Source of the DNA: an uncultured Verrucomicrobiota bacterium
Lineage (GTDB): Bacteria; Verrucomicrobiota; Verrucomicrobiia; Verrucomicrobiales; Verrucomicrobiaceae
DNA: 64,000 nucleotides
Reading direction: 5' to 3'
Assembly: GCA_903848465.1 (NCBI GenBank)
Contig: CAINGK010000072.1
Span: forward strand, 62,001-126,000
Shown one piece after another: positions 1 to 8,395 of this stretch. Each line of letters starts with the position of its first letter. Position 1 is the first letter of the stretch. A program made the translations under genes and the position numbers. The notes under the pieces were generated by a model. The model made no database searches and was not told the DNA's origin. It worked only from the letters and a program-made list of their open reading frames with translations.

Positions 1-917
1 TTGTCGCGAATCAAGAAGGGGTCGTTCTCGGGCTTCACGCTGCCGTCGCTGAAGACCACCGTGGCACCTTCGCTGATCGTGGCGATGCCTTGATTGAGCA
101 TCTCGGCCACCAGCGGAGCCAGAGCGTCATTGTAGAAACTCTCGCCCAGGTAGTGGTCGAACTTGATGTCGAGCGCACCGTACACTTTTTCGAGCTGTTC
201 GAGCGTGAGGCGCACGCATTCCTTCCAGATGCCGAGGTTTTCGGCATCGCCCTGCTGCAACTTCACGAGTTCACTTTTGCAGGTTTCGAGCACGGCTTCA
301 TCTGCCTTTGCGGCGGCGTTCACGGCTTTGTAAACACTGACCAGTTCGTGAATTGGGTCCGCCTTGAGCTTGGATTGGTCGAGCTGCGTCTTCCAGCCGT
401 GGATGATCATGCCAAACTGCGTGCCCCAGTCGCCGACGTGATTGTCGGTGATGACCTTGTGGCCGATAAAGCGCGCTACGCGGGCCAGCGAGTCGCCGAT
501 GAACGTGCTGCGGATATGGCCCACATGCATCGGCTTGGCGATGTTGGGCGCGGAGAAATCGACCACGATGGTTTTTGCTTTCTCCACCTGGGGCACGCCG
601 ACGTGGTCGTCTTTGACAATGACGGAGAGCCTCTGGGCCAGCGCGGCGGCGCTGAGCGTGAGGTTCAGAAAGCCCGGGCCATCCACGGTGATTTTTTCAC
701 ACAGGTCTTCGACCTTGAGCGCCGCCTTGATCTGCTCTGCGAGCGCCCGTGGATTCGTCTTGAGCTGCTTGGCCAAGATCATCGCCGCATTGCTCTGGTA
801 ATCGCCAAAACGCGTGTCGGAGGCGATGACGACACCGGGAGTGAAACCTTCAGGCAGATCAATGCCGGCGGCGGTGAAAGCAGCTTGGAGACGGGACGTG
901 AGGAGGGCGCGAAACAT
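1..917 (-). CDS. argS: Arginyl-tRNA synthetase, partial (C-terminus beyond window)
   Basis: Attaches arginine to tRNA-Arg in the cytoplasm; a class I aminoacyl-tRNA synthetase. About 305 codons are present, from an ATG at 917 to the window edge with no stop. The Arg-specific N-terminal domain occupies roughly residues 1-100. The class I HIGH signature appears as HVGH at residues 131-134 within AKPMHVGHIRST, followed by the family block DNHVGDWGTQFGM. The anticodon-binding domain and C-terminus lie outside the window. The start is supported by the leader GGCCACCC directly before ATG, a C-rich leader like those of many genes here. It lies 68 bases downstream of the kinase stop on the same strand. 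Confidence 0.95.
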   Translation of the reverse strand, partial: MFRALLTSRLQAAFTAAGIDLPEGFTPGVVIASDTRFGDYQSNAAMILAKQLKTNPRALAEQIKAALKVEDLCEKITVDGPGFLNLTLSAAALAQRLSVIVKDDHVGVPQVEKAKTIVVDFSAPNIAKPMHVGHIRSTFIGDSLARVARFIGHKVITDNHVGDWGTQFGMIIHGWKTQLDQSKLKADPIHELVSVYKAVNAAAKADEAVLETCKSELVKLQQGDAENLGIWKECVRLTLEQLEKVYGALDIKFDHYLGESFYNDALAPLVAEMLNQGIATISEGATVVFSDGSVKPENDPFLIRD

Positions 918-985
918 GGGTGGCCTGCCTCATAGTATGGTGTGGCGGGCAGTTCAATCACGAACACGGCCCGCTGCCGTTACCC

Positions 986-3900
986 TTATTCATTCAGTAC
1001 CGGCTCAGGCACGACCTTGAGCTTTTTGTCATAACACTGGTCCGCTTTCATCTGTTTGACCTGTTCTGGCAGTTTTTCAAAGGATGATGATGTGGATTTG
1101 GTCAGGACAATCTCACCGCTCGGGCCAGTGACCTGCACCACCCAGCCTTGATATTTGAAGCCAAATTTGGCACCCGTCGTGTCGAATTGAGTGGTGACAC
1201 TGGGCAGCTTGTTTTCAAAAGTTTGCCGAACAGGCAGGGACACGGGGAAACTCGCGCGTTGCAGTACCTTGATGACCTTCATGTCGATGGTGCTTTCGCC
1301 GTACAAAATGAAATTCAACGTGTAGCCTTCATAGGCTTGCGTGGGGGAGGCATTGGTCAGTTTAAGGCGGGGATTGATCACCTGCATCTCATCGTCAAAA
1401 TCACCGCCTTCGGTTTTGGTAGGACGGCCCAGCATGACCTCAATTTTGACATTGTTGCCGAAGGGAGCTTTCGAGGTCGCTGTCGCGAGCGGCATGGGCG
1501 CAGGTGGTGGCATGGCGGGCGGTGCCGGGGTGGTCGTGGGAGCCGATGCCATCACTGGGGTGACTGGCTTGGATCCACCAAGACTGGCGAGCAGTGCATC
1601 GCAGCGGGCAACGCCCAGGCGATCACCCGCTTGCTGTCGTTTGGCTGCGAGACCCCTGACACCGCTTCCGAGCTTTTGGCGCATGCTTTCGGCAGATTCC
1701 TGGAGGCGCTGTTCGAGCTGCGCGGTCTGCTGGCGATAGATGCCACGCAGACGTTTGTGATCGCCCGAAGTCGCGGCGTCGGTGGAAGGATCGGGGACGG
1801 GTTGCCCCGCAGCGATGGCATTCGCCTCGGCGCGCATGGCGAGTTGGTCTTTGGGAGAAGCTGTGACAGCAGAGCGATTCAATGCAGCACCGTACTTGGT
1901 GGTGAGTTCGCGGAGTTGCTCATCGTTAGTCAGCGAATTGGGCGGGGCTGATTGAGCGCGCAGGGCAGCGAGTTCCGGGTCAAACTTTCCCAGGTTCGCT
2001 AACTGACGCGTGGCCAGGGTGAGGAAGCTTTTGTTGGAGCCGAGCCGGTTCAGATCTGGGAGACGGATGACCAGCACATCGAAGTCATCCGGTCCTGGGT
2101 TTTTGGGGTCGATCGGGTAGGCGGAAACCATCATCCAACCTTCATCCTGGGAAATGCGGATCGTGTTGGCGCGCACGCCGATGTCGAGGCTGGCAAGTTC
2201 GATTCCGGTGTCGGCTTCGCGGATGAGGAGCTTGCCATTGGAATAGGAGCAGACAAGGAGGCGGCCGGAACCCGCCCAGGTACTGCTTGAGCAATTGGTG
2301 CCAGCAGGTGGATTGATGAGGAAACGCGTGGTGAGCTTGGGAACATCGAGCAGATAAAGTGTGCCGAGACCACCGACGATGGTGCTGCCGTCCGGGGAGA
2401 GGGAAAGGCGGTTGCGAAAATTGGTGTAATCCGGCAGGTCGCGGATGAGGCGGTGCTCGGGCACGGAGAACAGGGCTGCCCAGGGCTTGTCCACGATGAA
2501 GCGCTGAGTTGAGTTGGGGCCTATGTTTGGATTGGGCTTCAGGGTGCTGCCGAACACTAGCGCTTGCGGCTTATCGTCAGGCTTCATTGCTGGCAGTATA
2601 AGCAATTGATTAGCCGCGCGCGGCCACTCGGAGAACTGTTGCAGCACGGCTCCCTTTGAAGGCTCCCAGTAATAAACACCGCCGTTGGTGTCATTGCACA
2701 GCAGATAGACGCTTTTTTGGTCGGCAGCCCAAGTCGCATTAGTCAGCCGATTGGCAGGAGCTTTGATGCTGGCGATGGCCTGACCTTGCTCAATGTCGAA
2801 GATGGCGACCTGATGAGTTAGAATTGAATACAGCAGGATGGTTTTGCCATCGGCAGCCGGCTCGATGCCGTAAATATCACCGACGGGAGAAGGGAAGCGT
2901 TTCAGTAGCGCTCCCGTGGCCACGTCCCAGAGCACGAGCGTATGATCATGCCCACCGGAAACCGCCCGGCGTTGGTCGGGGAGAATAGCGCAGGAAAAGA
3001 CGTTTTCTGTGTGACCTTTGAGGTGCCTGAGTACGGTGAAATCGCCCCCCTCGGGTTTGAACGGACCGGCAGGTGCATTGCTGATGATTGTGGGGGTTGC
3101 CGCACCATTAGCCACTTTGGAGGGAGGCGCATTGGTTGCAGGTGCTGGGTTGGCGCTCTTTTCGCCCTTACTATCTGGTTTGGACTGGGCGGCGGTATCA
3201 GGATTCTGCTGCTGCTGAATGAACCAGCCGCCAACCGCAAGCAAAAGAATGCAGGCTGCAGCCCAGATCCACCCAAAGGACCCTTGTTTCGGTGGCAGAG
3301 GGGCAGACCCTTGCGGACGTATCCTGGCCTGCAACTGCAGCGGTGGTGCGCGATGCACTGGCGCTGCTGGAGCAGCCGCAGCGATGGCGGCAGCATTGAG
3401 GAAAGCTTTGATATCGCTGCACTTTTGGAAGCGCTTTGCAGGATCTACCATCATGCAACGGCTCACGACGCTGGCGTATTCTGCCGGCACTCCCTGGCCA
3501 GCCGCAGGTCCGGCTGCCCGAGGCGTGAGCTTGGTGAACATTTCGTGGATGACGACCCCTAGAGCGTAGATGTCAGCGCGGTGGTCCACCGTGGCATCCG
3601 CCTGCAGGCGTTCGGGGGCGACGTAATCAGGAGTGCCGTATTCGGCTTCGCCGGTTGCGTCGGTGTCCTTGTCACGGGCGAGACCGAAATCGACCACCTT
3701 CGCCTGCCAGTCCTCTGTAATGAGGATGTTGGCCGGTTTGATGTCGCGATGGATGATGTTGTGACTGTGGGCGTAGGCGAGTGCATCACACAGTTGCGGG
3801 ACAAGGCTGCGGATGCGCTCGGGCGTCACTTCATCGCGGTGAATGAGGCGGTGCAGGTCCAGTCCGCTCACATACTCCATCACCAGATAGAGGTGCCCCT

Positions 3901-4213
3901 GCGTGGTCTGGCCAAAGTCATAAACCGCCGCGATGTGCGCATGCGTGAGTCTGGCCATGGAGCGTGCTTCTGTGATGAAGCGGTGTGCGTCTTCCTCATT
4001 CTGAGCTGCGGAGACCGGCAGGAGTTTGAGGGCTACCCAGCGGTCTAGCGCAGCCTGTCTGGCAAGATACACTGCTCCCATGCCGCCAACTCCGAGGATG
4101 TCGTGAAACTCATACTGCGGTAGCAGTGCTGCCATTTCCTCCAACGTGGGAAAGGGGGAGCCTTCAGTTGGATTTTCTTCTGGTGAGATCGGGGGGTCAG
4201 TTTCGTCGCTCAT
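986..4213 (-). CDS. Membrane Ser/Thr protein kinase with WD40-like repeats
   Basis: Hanks-type Ser/Thr kinase of the PknB group, 1075 residues. The cytoplasmic kinase domain spans about 36-275: glycine loop GVGGMG (41-46), ATP-anchoring Lys63 in VALKLL, catalytic HRDIKPAN (155-162), DFG (175-177) and APE (199-201). An Ala/Pro-rich linker leads to one membrane segment near 314-332, so the rest is probably outside the cytoplasmic membrane. Residues about 390-750 hold beta-propeller (WD40/YVTN-like) repeats, including a GHTENVF...SGGHDHTLVLWD unit, followed by a helical stretch and a beta-rich C-terminus of unknown fold. Kinase-WD40 fusions are common in Verrucomicrobia and Planctomycetes. The substrate is unknown. 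Confidence 0.9.
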   Translation of the reverse strand: MSDETDPPISPEENPTEGSPFPTLEEMAALLPQYEFHDILGVGGMGAVYLARQAALDRWVALKLLPVSAAQNEEDAHRFITEARSMARLTHAHIAAVYDFGQTTQGHLYLVMEYVSGLDLHRLIHRDEVTPERIRSLVPQLCDALAYAHSHNIIHRDIKPANILITEDWQAKVVDFGLARDKDTDATGEAEYGTPDYVAPERLQADATVDHRADIYALGVVIHEMFTKLTPRAAGPAAGQGVPAEYASVVSRCMMVDPAKRFQKCSDIKAFLNAAAIAAAAPAAPVHRAPPLQLQARIRPQGSAPLPPKQGSFGWIWAAACILLLAVGGWFIQQQQNPDTAAQSKPDSKGEKSANPAPATNAPPSKVANGAATPTIISNAPAGPFKPEGGDFTVLRHLKGHTENVFSCAILPDQRRAVSGGHDHTLVLWDVATGALLKRFPSPVGDIYGIEPAADGKTILLYSILTHQVAIFDIEQGQAIASIKAPANRLTNATWAADQKSVYLLCNDTNGGVYYWEPSKGAVLQQFSEWPRAANQLLILPAMKPDDKPQALVFGSTLKPNPNIGPNSTQRFIVDKPWAALFSVPEHRLIRDLPDYTNFRNRLSLSPDGSTIVGGLGTLYLLDVPKLTTRFLINPPAGTNCSSSTWAGSGRLLVCSYSNGKLLIREADTGIELASLDIGVRANTIRISQDEGWMMVSAYPIDPKNPGPDDFDVLVIRLPDLNRLGSNKSFLTLATRQLANLGKFDPELAALRAQSAPPNSLTNDEQLRELTTKYGAALNRSAVTASPKDQLAMRAEANAIAAGQPVPDPSTDAATSGDHKRLRGIYRQQTAQLEQRLQESAESMRQKLGSGVRGLAAKRQQAGDRLGVARCDALLASLGGSKPVTPVMASAPTTTPAPPAMPPPAPMPLATATSKAPFGNNVKIEVMLGRPTKTEGGDFDDEMQVINPRLKLTNASPTQAYEGYTLNFILYGESTIDMKVIKVLQRASFPVSLPVRQTFENKLPSVTTQFDTTGAKFGFKYQGWVVQVTGPSGEIVLTKSTSSSFEKLPEQVKQMKADQCYDKKLKVVPEPVLNE

Positions 4214-4241
4214 GCAGAATGAGTAGTGGATAGCTACGGGT

Positions 4242-4271
4242 ATCCTAAAGCAAATGGGGTGAAAAACTCAA
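4242..4271 (-). promoter_or_regulatory. Candidate sigma70-like promoter for the kinase
   Basis: On the minus strand TTGAGT (4271-4266) and TAGGAT (4247-4242) are 18 bases apart, about 30 bases upstream of the kinase ATG. Each hexamer matches the consensus at four of six positions, so the call rests mainly on placement and spacing. The rest of the 143-base gap between birA and the kinase shows nothing else clear. Confidence 0.25.
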
Positions 4272-4356
4272 GCTGAGACTTTGTGTTGGGTTGTGGCGAT
4301 TAGGAAACCAATCCTGCATGAAGTGGTGAATTCCGCAGCAAGTGGGCCAGATTCCG

Positions 4357-5133
4357 TCAAATCTTCACATCACGGATTTCTTCCGCGCTGGTGAGCGTGA
4401 GAGAGTTGCCATCTGGCAGCGCAAGCATGAGATGGCCCTCCACATTCAGATCCAGGACACGTCCATGCACTTCACGCCCTTCGGCACGGCAGCGGATTTG
4501 GCGGCCGATGAGCCAACTGCGTTCACGCACTTCAGCGATGGCGGTGTGGAAATCGTCGTCGATGCGTGCGAACTCGGTGTGCAACGAGTTCAGCAGGCGG
4601 TTTGCCAGCGCGTTGCGGTCGAGTTCGCGGATCGAGACTGGCTGCAACTGATTCAGCAGCGAAGTGGCATGCAGATCAGGCGGAAAATCGAGCGCATTCA
4701 CATTCAGACCAATGCCCAGAACGATCCGCATGCCGTCACGAGTGGTCACGGTCTCCGCCAGCAGGCCGCTGACCTTGCGGTCGCTCAGATAGATGTCGTT
4801 GGGCCATTTGATGCGTGGCTGGAGCGGCAGCTCTGCTTCGATGGCTTTGCCGATGGCCAGCGCCGCCAGGGTGGTGATGCGCGGCCAGTTCTCCATGGGG
4901 GCCGCTGGCTTCAGCAGCAGCGAGAACATCAAATCTTTGCCGCGTGGAGCGATCCAACGATTGTCACGGCGTCCACGGCCTGCGGTTTGTGATTCAGCAA
5001 AGACCACGGTGCCGATGGGTAAATTGGCGGCGTTCTGTTTGAGCCAGTCACTGGTGGAGCCAACTTCGTCTAGCACGGTGATGTGCCACGGCAGCTCATC
5101 GTCATGCAGGGCGCTAGCATCGAGCGGGATCAT
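4357..5133 (-). CDS. birA: Biotin--[acetyl-CoA-carboxylase] ligase, no HTH domain
   Basis: Activates biotin to biotinyl-AMP and transfers it to the biotin carboxyl carrier protein. The 258 residues match the catalytic core plus the small C-terminal domain. GRGRR (52-56) is the adenylate-binding loop, KWPND (109-113) the catalytic block, and Lys120 corresponds to the active-site lysine in DRKVSG. There is no N-terminal winged helix, so it is a class I ligase without the repressor function of the E. coli protein. Its ATG overlaps the stop of the upstream CDF transporter by four bases (ATGA), implying coupled translation at the end of the minus-strand run. Confidence 0.95.
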   Translation of the reverse strand: MIPLDASALHDDELPWHITVLDEVGSTSDWLKQNAANLPIGTVVFAESQTAGRGRRDNRWIAPRGKDLMFSLLLKPAAPMENWPRITTLAALAIGKAIEAELPLQPRIKWPNDIYLSDRKVSGLLAETVTTRDGMRIVLGIGLNVNALDFPPDLHATSLLNQLQPVSIRELDRNALANRLLNSLHTEFARIDDDFHTAIAEVRERSWLIGRQIRCRAEGREVHGRVLDLNVEGHLMLALPDGNSLTLTSAEEIRDVKI

Positions 5134-6056
5134 GGGCGGATGCGGTGCGGGTCGCTGGCCTCCCCGTGCTGATGCAGTTCATCGTGGTCGCCCTGGCATT
5201 CGAGATGTGTGGTGATGAGCACCGGATTGGGCACGCTGTCCTGCACGGCGGTTTCGATCTCGGTGGCGATGCGGTGGGCGTCGCGCAGCATGATGTCGTC
5301 GCCGAACAGGAGGTGAACTTCGACGTAGTGCATCTCACCGGCATCGCGATGGCGCAGGGCATGAAACTGGAGGCCGTGCTTGGTCGTTTCACGGCGTAGA
5401 GCGGCATCGAGTGCGGCATTGAGTGTCGGATCAGCCGTGTCCATCAGACCGCCGATGCTCTGGCGCATGAGGCCGTAACCGGTCCAGATGATGTTGGCAG
5501 CCATGAGGAGGCCGCAGATCGAATCCCAACTGTGCCAGCCGGTCAAAGCAACAAGGCCGAGGCCGATGATGGCACCGAGACTGGTCCACACATCGGTAAG
5601 CACGTGCTTGCCGTTGGATTCGAGAATCAAAGAGCCTTGTTTTTTTCCCGTGCGGATGAGATACGCGCCGAGAGCGGCATTGATGACGATGGTGAGCGCC
5701 GTGAGCGCTAGGCCTTGATCCAGATTGGCGGGCGGCAGGTGCTGCAGCAGACGGCGCACCGATTCATAAATGATGAACAAGGCGGCGAGGATGATCAGCC
5801 CGCCTTCGATGCCAGCAGAGAAGAAGGCAATTTTGCTGTGGCCGTAGGGGTGGTCAGTATCGGCCGGTTTGTGCAGCAGACCGAGGCTGAAGGCCGCAAA
5901 CATCACGGCTGCAACATGCACCACGGACTCAGCGGCATCGCCCAGGATCGCCGCCGAGCCGGTCAGCACATAGGCACCCATTTTGAGCACGAGCATGAGA
6001 AAGCCTATGCCTAGCGAGATCCGCATGGCGCGCATGGCGTCGGAGGAGTTGCTCAT
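5130..6056 (-). CDS. Cation diffusion facilitator family transporter
   Basis: Inner-membrane metal/proton antiporter of the CDF family, 308 residues with about six membrane segments followed by a cytoplasmic ferredoxin-like domain (from about 205). The loop DHPYGHSK and the fifth-helix HVLTD (His-x3-Asp metal site) are typical. At the matching position of the second helix the sequence reads E-S-V-V-H, where most Zn/Fe/Mn transporters have D/H-x3-D, so the metal cannot be inferred. The gene starts 6 bases after the HAD phosphatase stop and ends in a 4-base overlap with birA. Confidence 0.88.
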   Translation of the reverse strand: MSNSSDAMRAMRISLGIGFLMLVLKMGAYVLTGSAAILGDAAESVVHVAAVMFAAFSLGLLHKPADTDHPYGHSKIAFFSAGIEGGLIILAALFIIYESVRRLLQHLPPANLDQGLALTALTIVINAALGAYLIRTGKKQGSLILESNGKHVLTDVWTSLGAIIGLGLVALTGWHSWDSICGLLMAANIIWTGYGLMRQSIGGLMDTADPTLNAALDAALRRETTKHGLQFHALRHRDAGEMHYVEVHLLFGDDIMLRDAHRIATEIETAVQDSVPNPVLITTHLECQGDHDELHQHGEASDPHRIRP

Positions 6057-6062
6057 GAGAAA

Positions 6063-6755
6063 TCAGTCGCGCAGCAGCAACTCGACCACTGCGGGTACAT
6101 CGGCAAACGATTCGACGCAGCGCCAGGGATTCAGGGCGCTCAACTCCGCATACGAATATTGGCCTGTCGCCACGGCGAGGCATTTGGCACCGAAGGCCTC
6201 GGCGCAGCGGATGTCCTTCGGGGTGTCGCCAATGACGATGACGTCGGCAATATCGTACTTCGTGTCGGTGGCTTGCTGCATGCGCTGCAGGGCCACGGGG
6301 CCGAGCTGGTTACGGTCATGATGGTCACTACCGAAGCCGCCATCAATAAAATGCTCGAAAAGGCCGTGGCGTGAGAGCTTGATCACAGCGCCGCGACGTA
6401 CATTGCCTGTGAGCAGGCCCAGATGAGCTTCACTTTCAAGGCGCAGGGCTTGCAGCAGTTGTGTCACACCGGGCAGGGTGTAGCCGCTGAAGTCCGGCGC
6501 TTGCAGGCGGCGCTGGAGATGGGACAGATAACGGTCCAGAAACGCGGTGACTTCTTCCGGCGTGTGCTGACGCTGCATGTGGGCGAACACATCCATCGCA
6601 ATCGCGGGGTCGGTGGCCCCGGCGAGTTGGAGCGGCGGCAGTTGCTCGCGCTGAATGCCGAAGTGTTCTTCAGCCGCGTCGAGAATTGCCGCGCCGCCAG
6701 CGCCATGGCTGTCAATCAGCGTGCCGTCGATGTCGAAAAGAAGCAGGCGTGCCAT
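6063..6755 (-). CDS. HAD-superfamily phosphatase, phosphoglycolate phosphatase-like
   Basis: A 230-residue haloacid-dehalogenase phosphatase. The nucleophile motif is FDIDGTL with Asp8 and Asp10 near the start, an alpha-helical cap follows, then LLTGN (motif II) and VIGDTPKDIRCA (motif IV). This resembles Gph, but substrate range cannot be read from sequence. I chose the ATG at 6755, one base after the previous gene's stop; a start 15 codons upstream would put residues before the nucleophile strand, which normally lies at the N-terminus. It is in the minus-strand run between the transporter-like gene and the CDF transporter. Confidence 0.85.
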   Translation of the reverse strand: MARLLLFDIDGTLIDSHGAGGAAILDAAEEHFGIQREQLPPLQLAGATDPAIAMDVFAHMQRQHTPEEVTAFLDRYLSHLQRRLQAPDFSGYTLPGVTQLLQALRLESEAHLGLLTGNVRRGAVIKLSRHGLFEHFIDGGFGSDHHDRNQLGPVALQRMQQATDTKYDIADVIVIGDTPKDIRCAEAFGAKCLAVATGQYSYAELSALNPWRCVESFADVPAVVELLLRD

Positions 6756-6756
6756 C

Positions 6757-7320
6757 TCAATGTGGCTTGGAGGCTGCCGCAGGAGGGTGGGCGGCACCAC
6801 CCGTGTTGGACGGGGCGTACTTGGACACCATGACAGTACCGACGACAGCCAGCACGCAGCCGATAATGAATTGAGGCGGAATGGCCTTGTCCGGCCGATG
6901 GAGTAGCATTGCGGTGAGGGTGTTGATCACCGGAGCACCACCGAAGACAATGGGCATGACCGCCGCTGCGGCGGCGACACCGAATCCTCCGCCACCTTTG
7001 ATGATGGGAGTGGCGGCTGCACCGAGGGCGAGGACCAGCGTGAGCGCACCCAGAGCACCTGCCATCCCTGCGATGAGGCTGAGGGGAATACCACTGCCTG
7101 TCTCACCGGTGAAGCTCCAGTTGGTACCGCGGGCTTTCAGCACCAACGCCGTGACAATGCCAATAAGAGCGTAGGCGATGCAGACAAAGAGAAATGCCTT
7201 GAGGCTGGCATTGGGGGTTTCTGGCCCCATGGGCATCTTGGAGCGTGCCGCGTGAAGGATGACCCCATAAACGCCCCAGGAGAGCACGGTGAGGAGAGCG
7301 TAAATGAGCCAGGTCTGCAT
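6757..7320 (-). CDS. Drug/metabolite-transporter-like membrane protein
   Basis: A 187-residue hydrophobic protein with about five membrane segments, beginning MQTWLIYALLTVLSWGVYG, a pattern seen in EamA/DMT-type transporters. It is about half the usual ten-helix length, so it may act as a dimer or be a divergent subfamily. Gly/Ala-rich helices (KGGGGFGVAAAAA) are prominent. A GTG at 7413 overlaps the thioesterase stop (GTGA) and would add 31 polar residues. I prefer ATG 7320 because it places the first helix at the N-terminus and has a C/A-rich leader (CCCAACCCCAAACC) like other genes here. Substrate unknown. Confidence 0.7.
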   Translation of the reverse strand: MQTWLIYALLTVLSWGVYGVILHAARSKMPMGPETPNASLKAFLFVCIAYALIGIVTALVLKARGTNWSFTGETGSGIPLSLIAGMAGALGALTLVLALGAAATPIIKGGGGFGVAAAAAVMPIVFGGAPVINTLTAMLLHRPDKAIPPQFIIGCVLAVVGTVMVSKYAPSNTGGAAHPPAAASKPH

Positions 7321-7409
7321 GGATTTGGTTTGGGGTTGGGAGTTCACGAGGGTTGTGGAGTAAGGAGCAATGAATTGCCGTGAGAAAACGCCTGGGACAA
7401 CGGCTTTGT

Positions 7410-7868
7410 TCACTTTTTGTCCCGTCTCTGGAACAGCTCAGGCGGCGCGGCCTCAATCTTGTCACGGAAGCGCTGGGGGATCACGACGGCTTTCATCTGT
7501 CCGGTCGCTTTATCCTTGCGCACGCAGGCGGCGGTGATGCGGCCTTCAGCGGCCAGGGTGCCATCCAGCTTCCAAAAGCGGATGTAGTGGCGGATCACTT
7601 TGCTGCGGACTTCTTCCACGAGGAGTTCGCACTCAAACTCCTCTTCGACGCGCAGCGGGGCCATGTAGTCGCAGGAGGCATGGACGCGGGGCCAGCCAAC
7701 GCGTTCTTCGCCTTCCACGGGCTTATCGACGATGGAGAATCCAAGACTGCGGAAGAAGGCATGCTCTACTCGCTCCATATAACGGAAGAAATTGGAGAAA
7801 TGGACGATGCCGGCCATGTCAGTGTCGGAGAACTGGACGCGTTCGGTGTAGATGAAGCGGTGGGCCAT
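7410..7868 (-). CDS. Acyl-CoA thioesterase, YbgC/4HBT hotdog family
   Basis: Hydrolyses acyl-CoA thioesters. This 152-residue hotdog-fold protein carries the 4-hydroxybenzoyl-CoA thioesterase signature FSDTDMAGIVHFSNFFRYME, with the catalytic Asp at residue 17. Length fits the single-domain family. It lies in the minus-strand run with cysteine desulfurase and a lipoprotein upstream; it is not next to tol-pal genes, the usual setting of YbgC in proteobacteria, so the physiological substrate is open. Confidence 0.85.
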   Translation of the reverse strand: MAHRFIYTERVQFSDTDMAGIVHFSNFFRYMERVEHAFFRSLGFSIVDKPVEGEERVGWPRVHASCDYMAPLRVEEEFECELLVEEVRSKVIRHYIRFWKLDGTLAAEGRITAACVRKDKATGQMKAVVIPQRFRDKIEAAPPELFQRRDKK

Positions 7869-7921
7869 GAGGCGGGATGCTAGCCGCTGGATGCTGGAAT
7901 CTCAAACGCTCATCTGGCAGC

Positions 7922-8380
7922 TCAAATCGCCGGTGGTGGCAGCGCCGGGAGCATGAGCCTGCGGTTAATGCCGCTAACGGGGGACATGAAAGAGGTGCTC
8001 AGCGCGATGTTGTAGCGCTTGAGCTGCAGCGGGTAGAGGCGGGCATAGGTGGCGCGCAGGCGCTGACGCAGGGCTTCATTGGCCGGGGTGGGCGGCAGGC
8101 TGCGGACCTGCTGGCCGAGGAAGTTCATGCTCTGGAGGACATTGACATAGCGGACATCCTCAGGCCCCGAAGGTGTGAGGTTCTTGAAGCCGTAGTGGGC
8201 GATGATGGTCGTGTGGGAGCCGCGCGGCCCCAGAAATTTGGAGGCCGCACTCTCTGGGCCGAAATCGTCGTAATTCAACGTGACTGTGGGGGCGGCGAAG
8301 GCCTTGTGCCAGGCACTGCCGGTGCAGGCGGGCAGCAGCAGGGCGAGGACGAGCAATATCAGTTGGGGGCTGGATTTCAT
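7922..8380 (-). CDS. Hypothetical lipoprotein
   Basis: A 152-residue protein of no family I recognise. It starts MKSSPQLILLVLALLLPAC; the lipobox LPAC at residues 16-19 predicts signal peptidase II cleavage and lipidation of Cys19. The mature part is mixed alpha/beta and ends in a Pro-rich tail. It begins 15 bases after the cysteine desulfurase stop, in the same direction, so the two are probably co-transcribed. The leader CTCCCAACCAACC before ATG lacks a Shine-Dalgarno sequence. Confidence 0.75.
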   Translation of the reverse strand: MKSSPQLILLVLALLLPACTGSAWHKAFAAPTVTLNYDDFGPESAASKFLGPRGSHTTIIAHYGFKNLTPSGPEDVRYVNVLQSMNFLGQQVRSLPPTPANEALRQRLRATYARLYPLQLKRYNIALSTSFMSPVSGINRRLMLPALPPPAI

Positions 8381-8395
8381 GGTTGGTTGGGAGAT

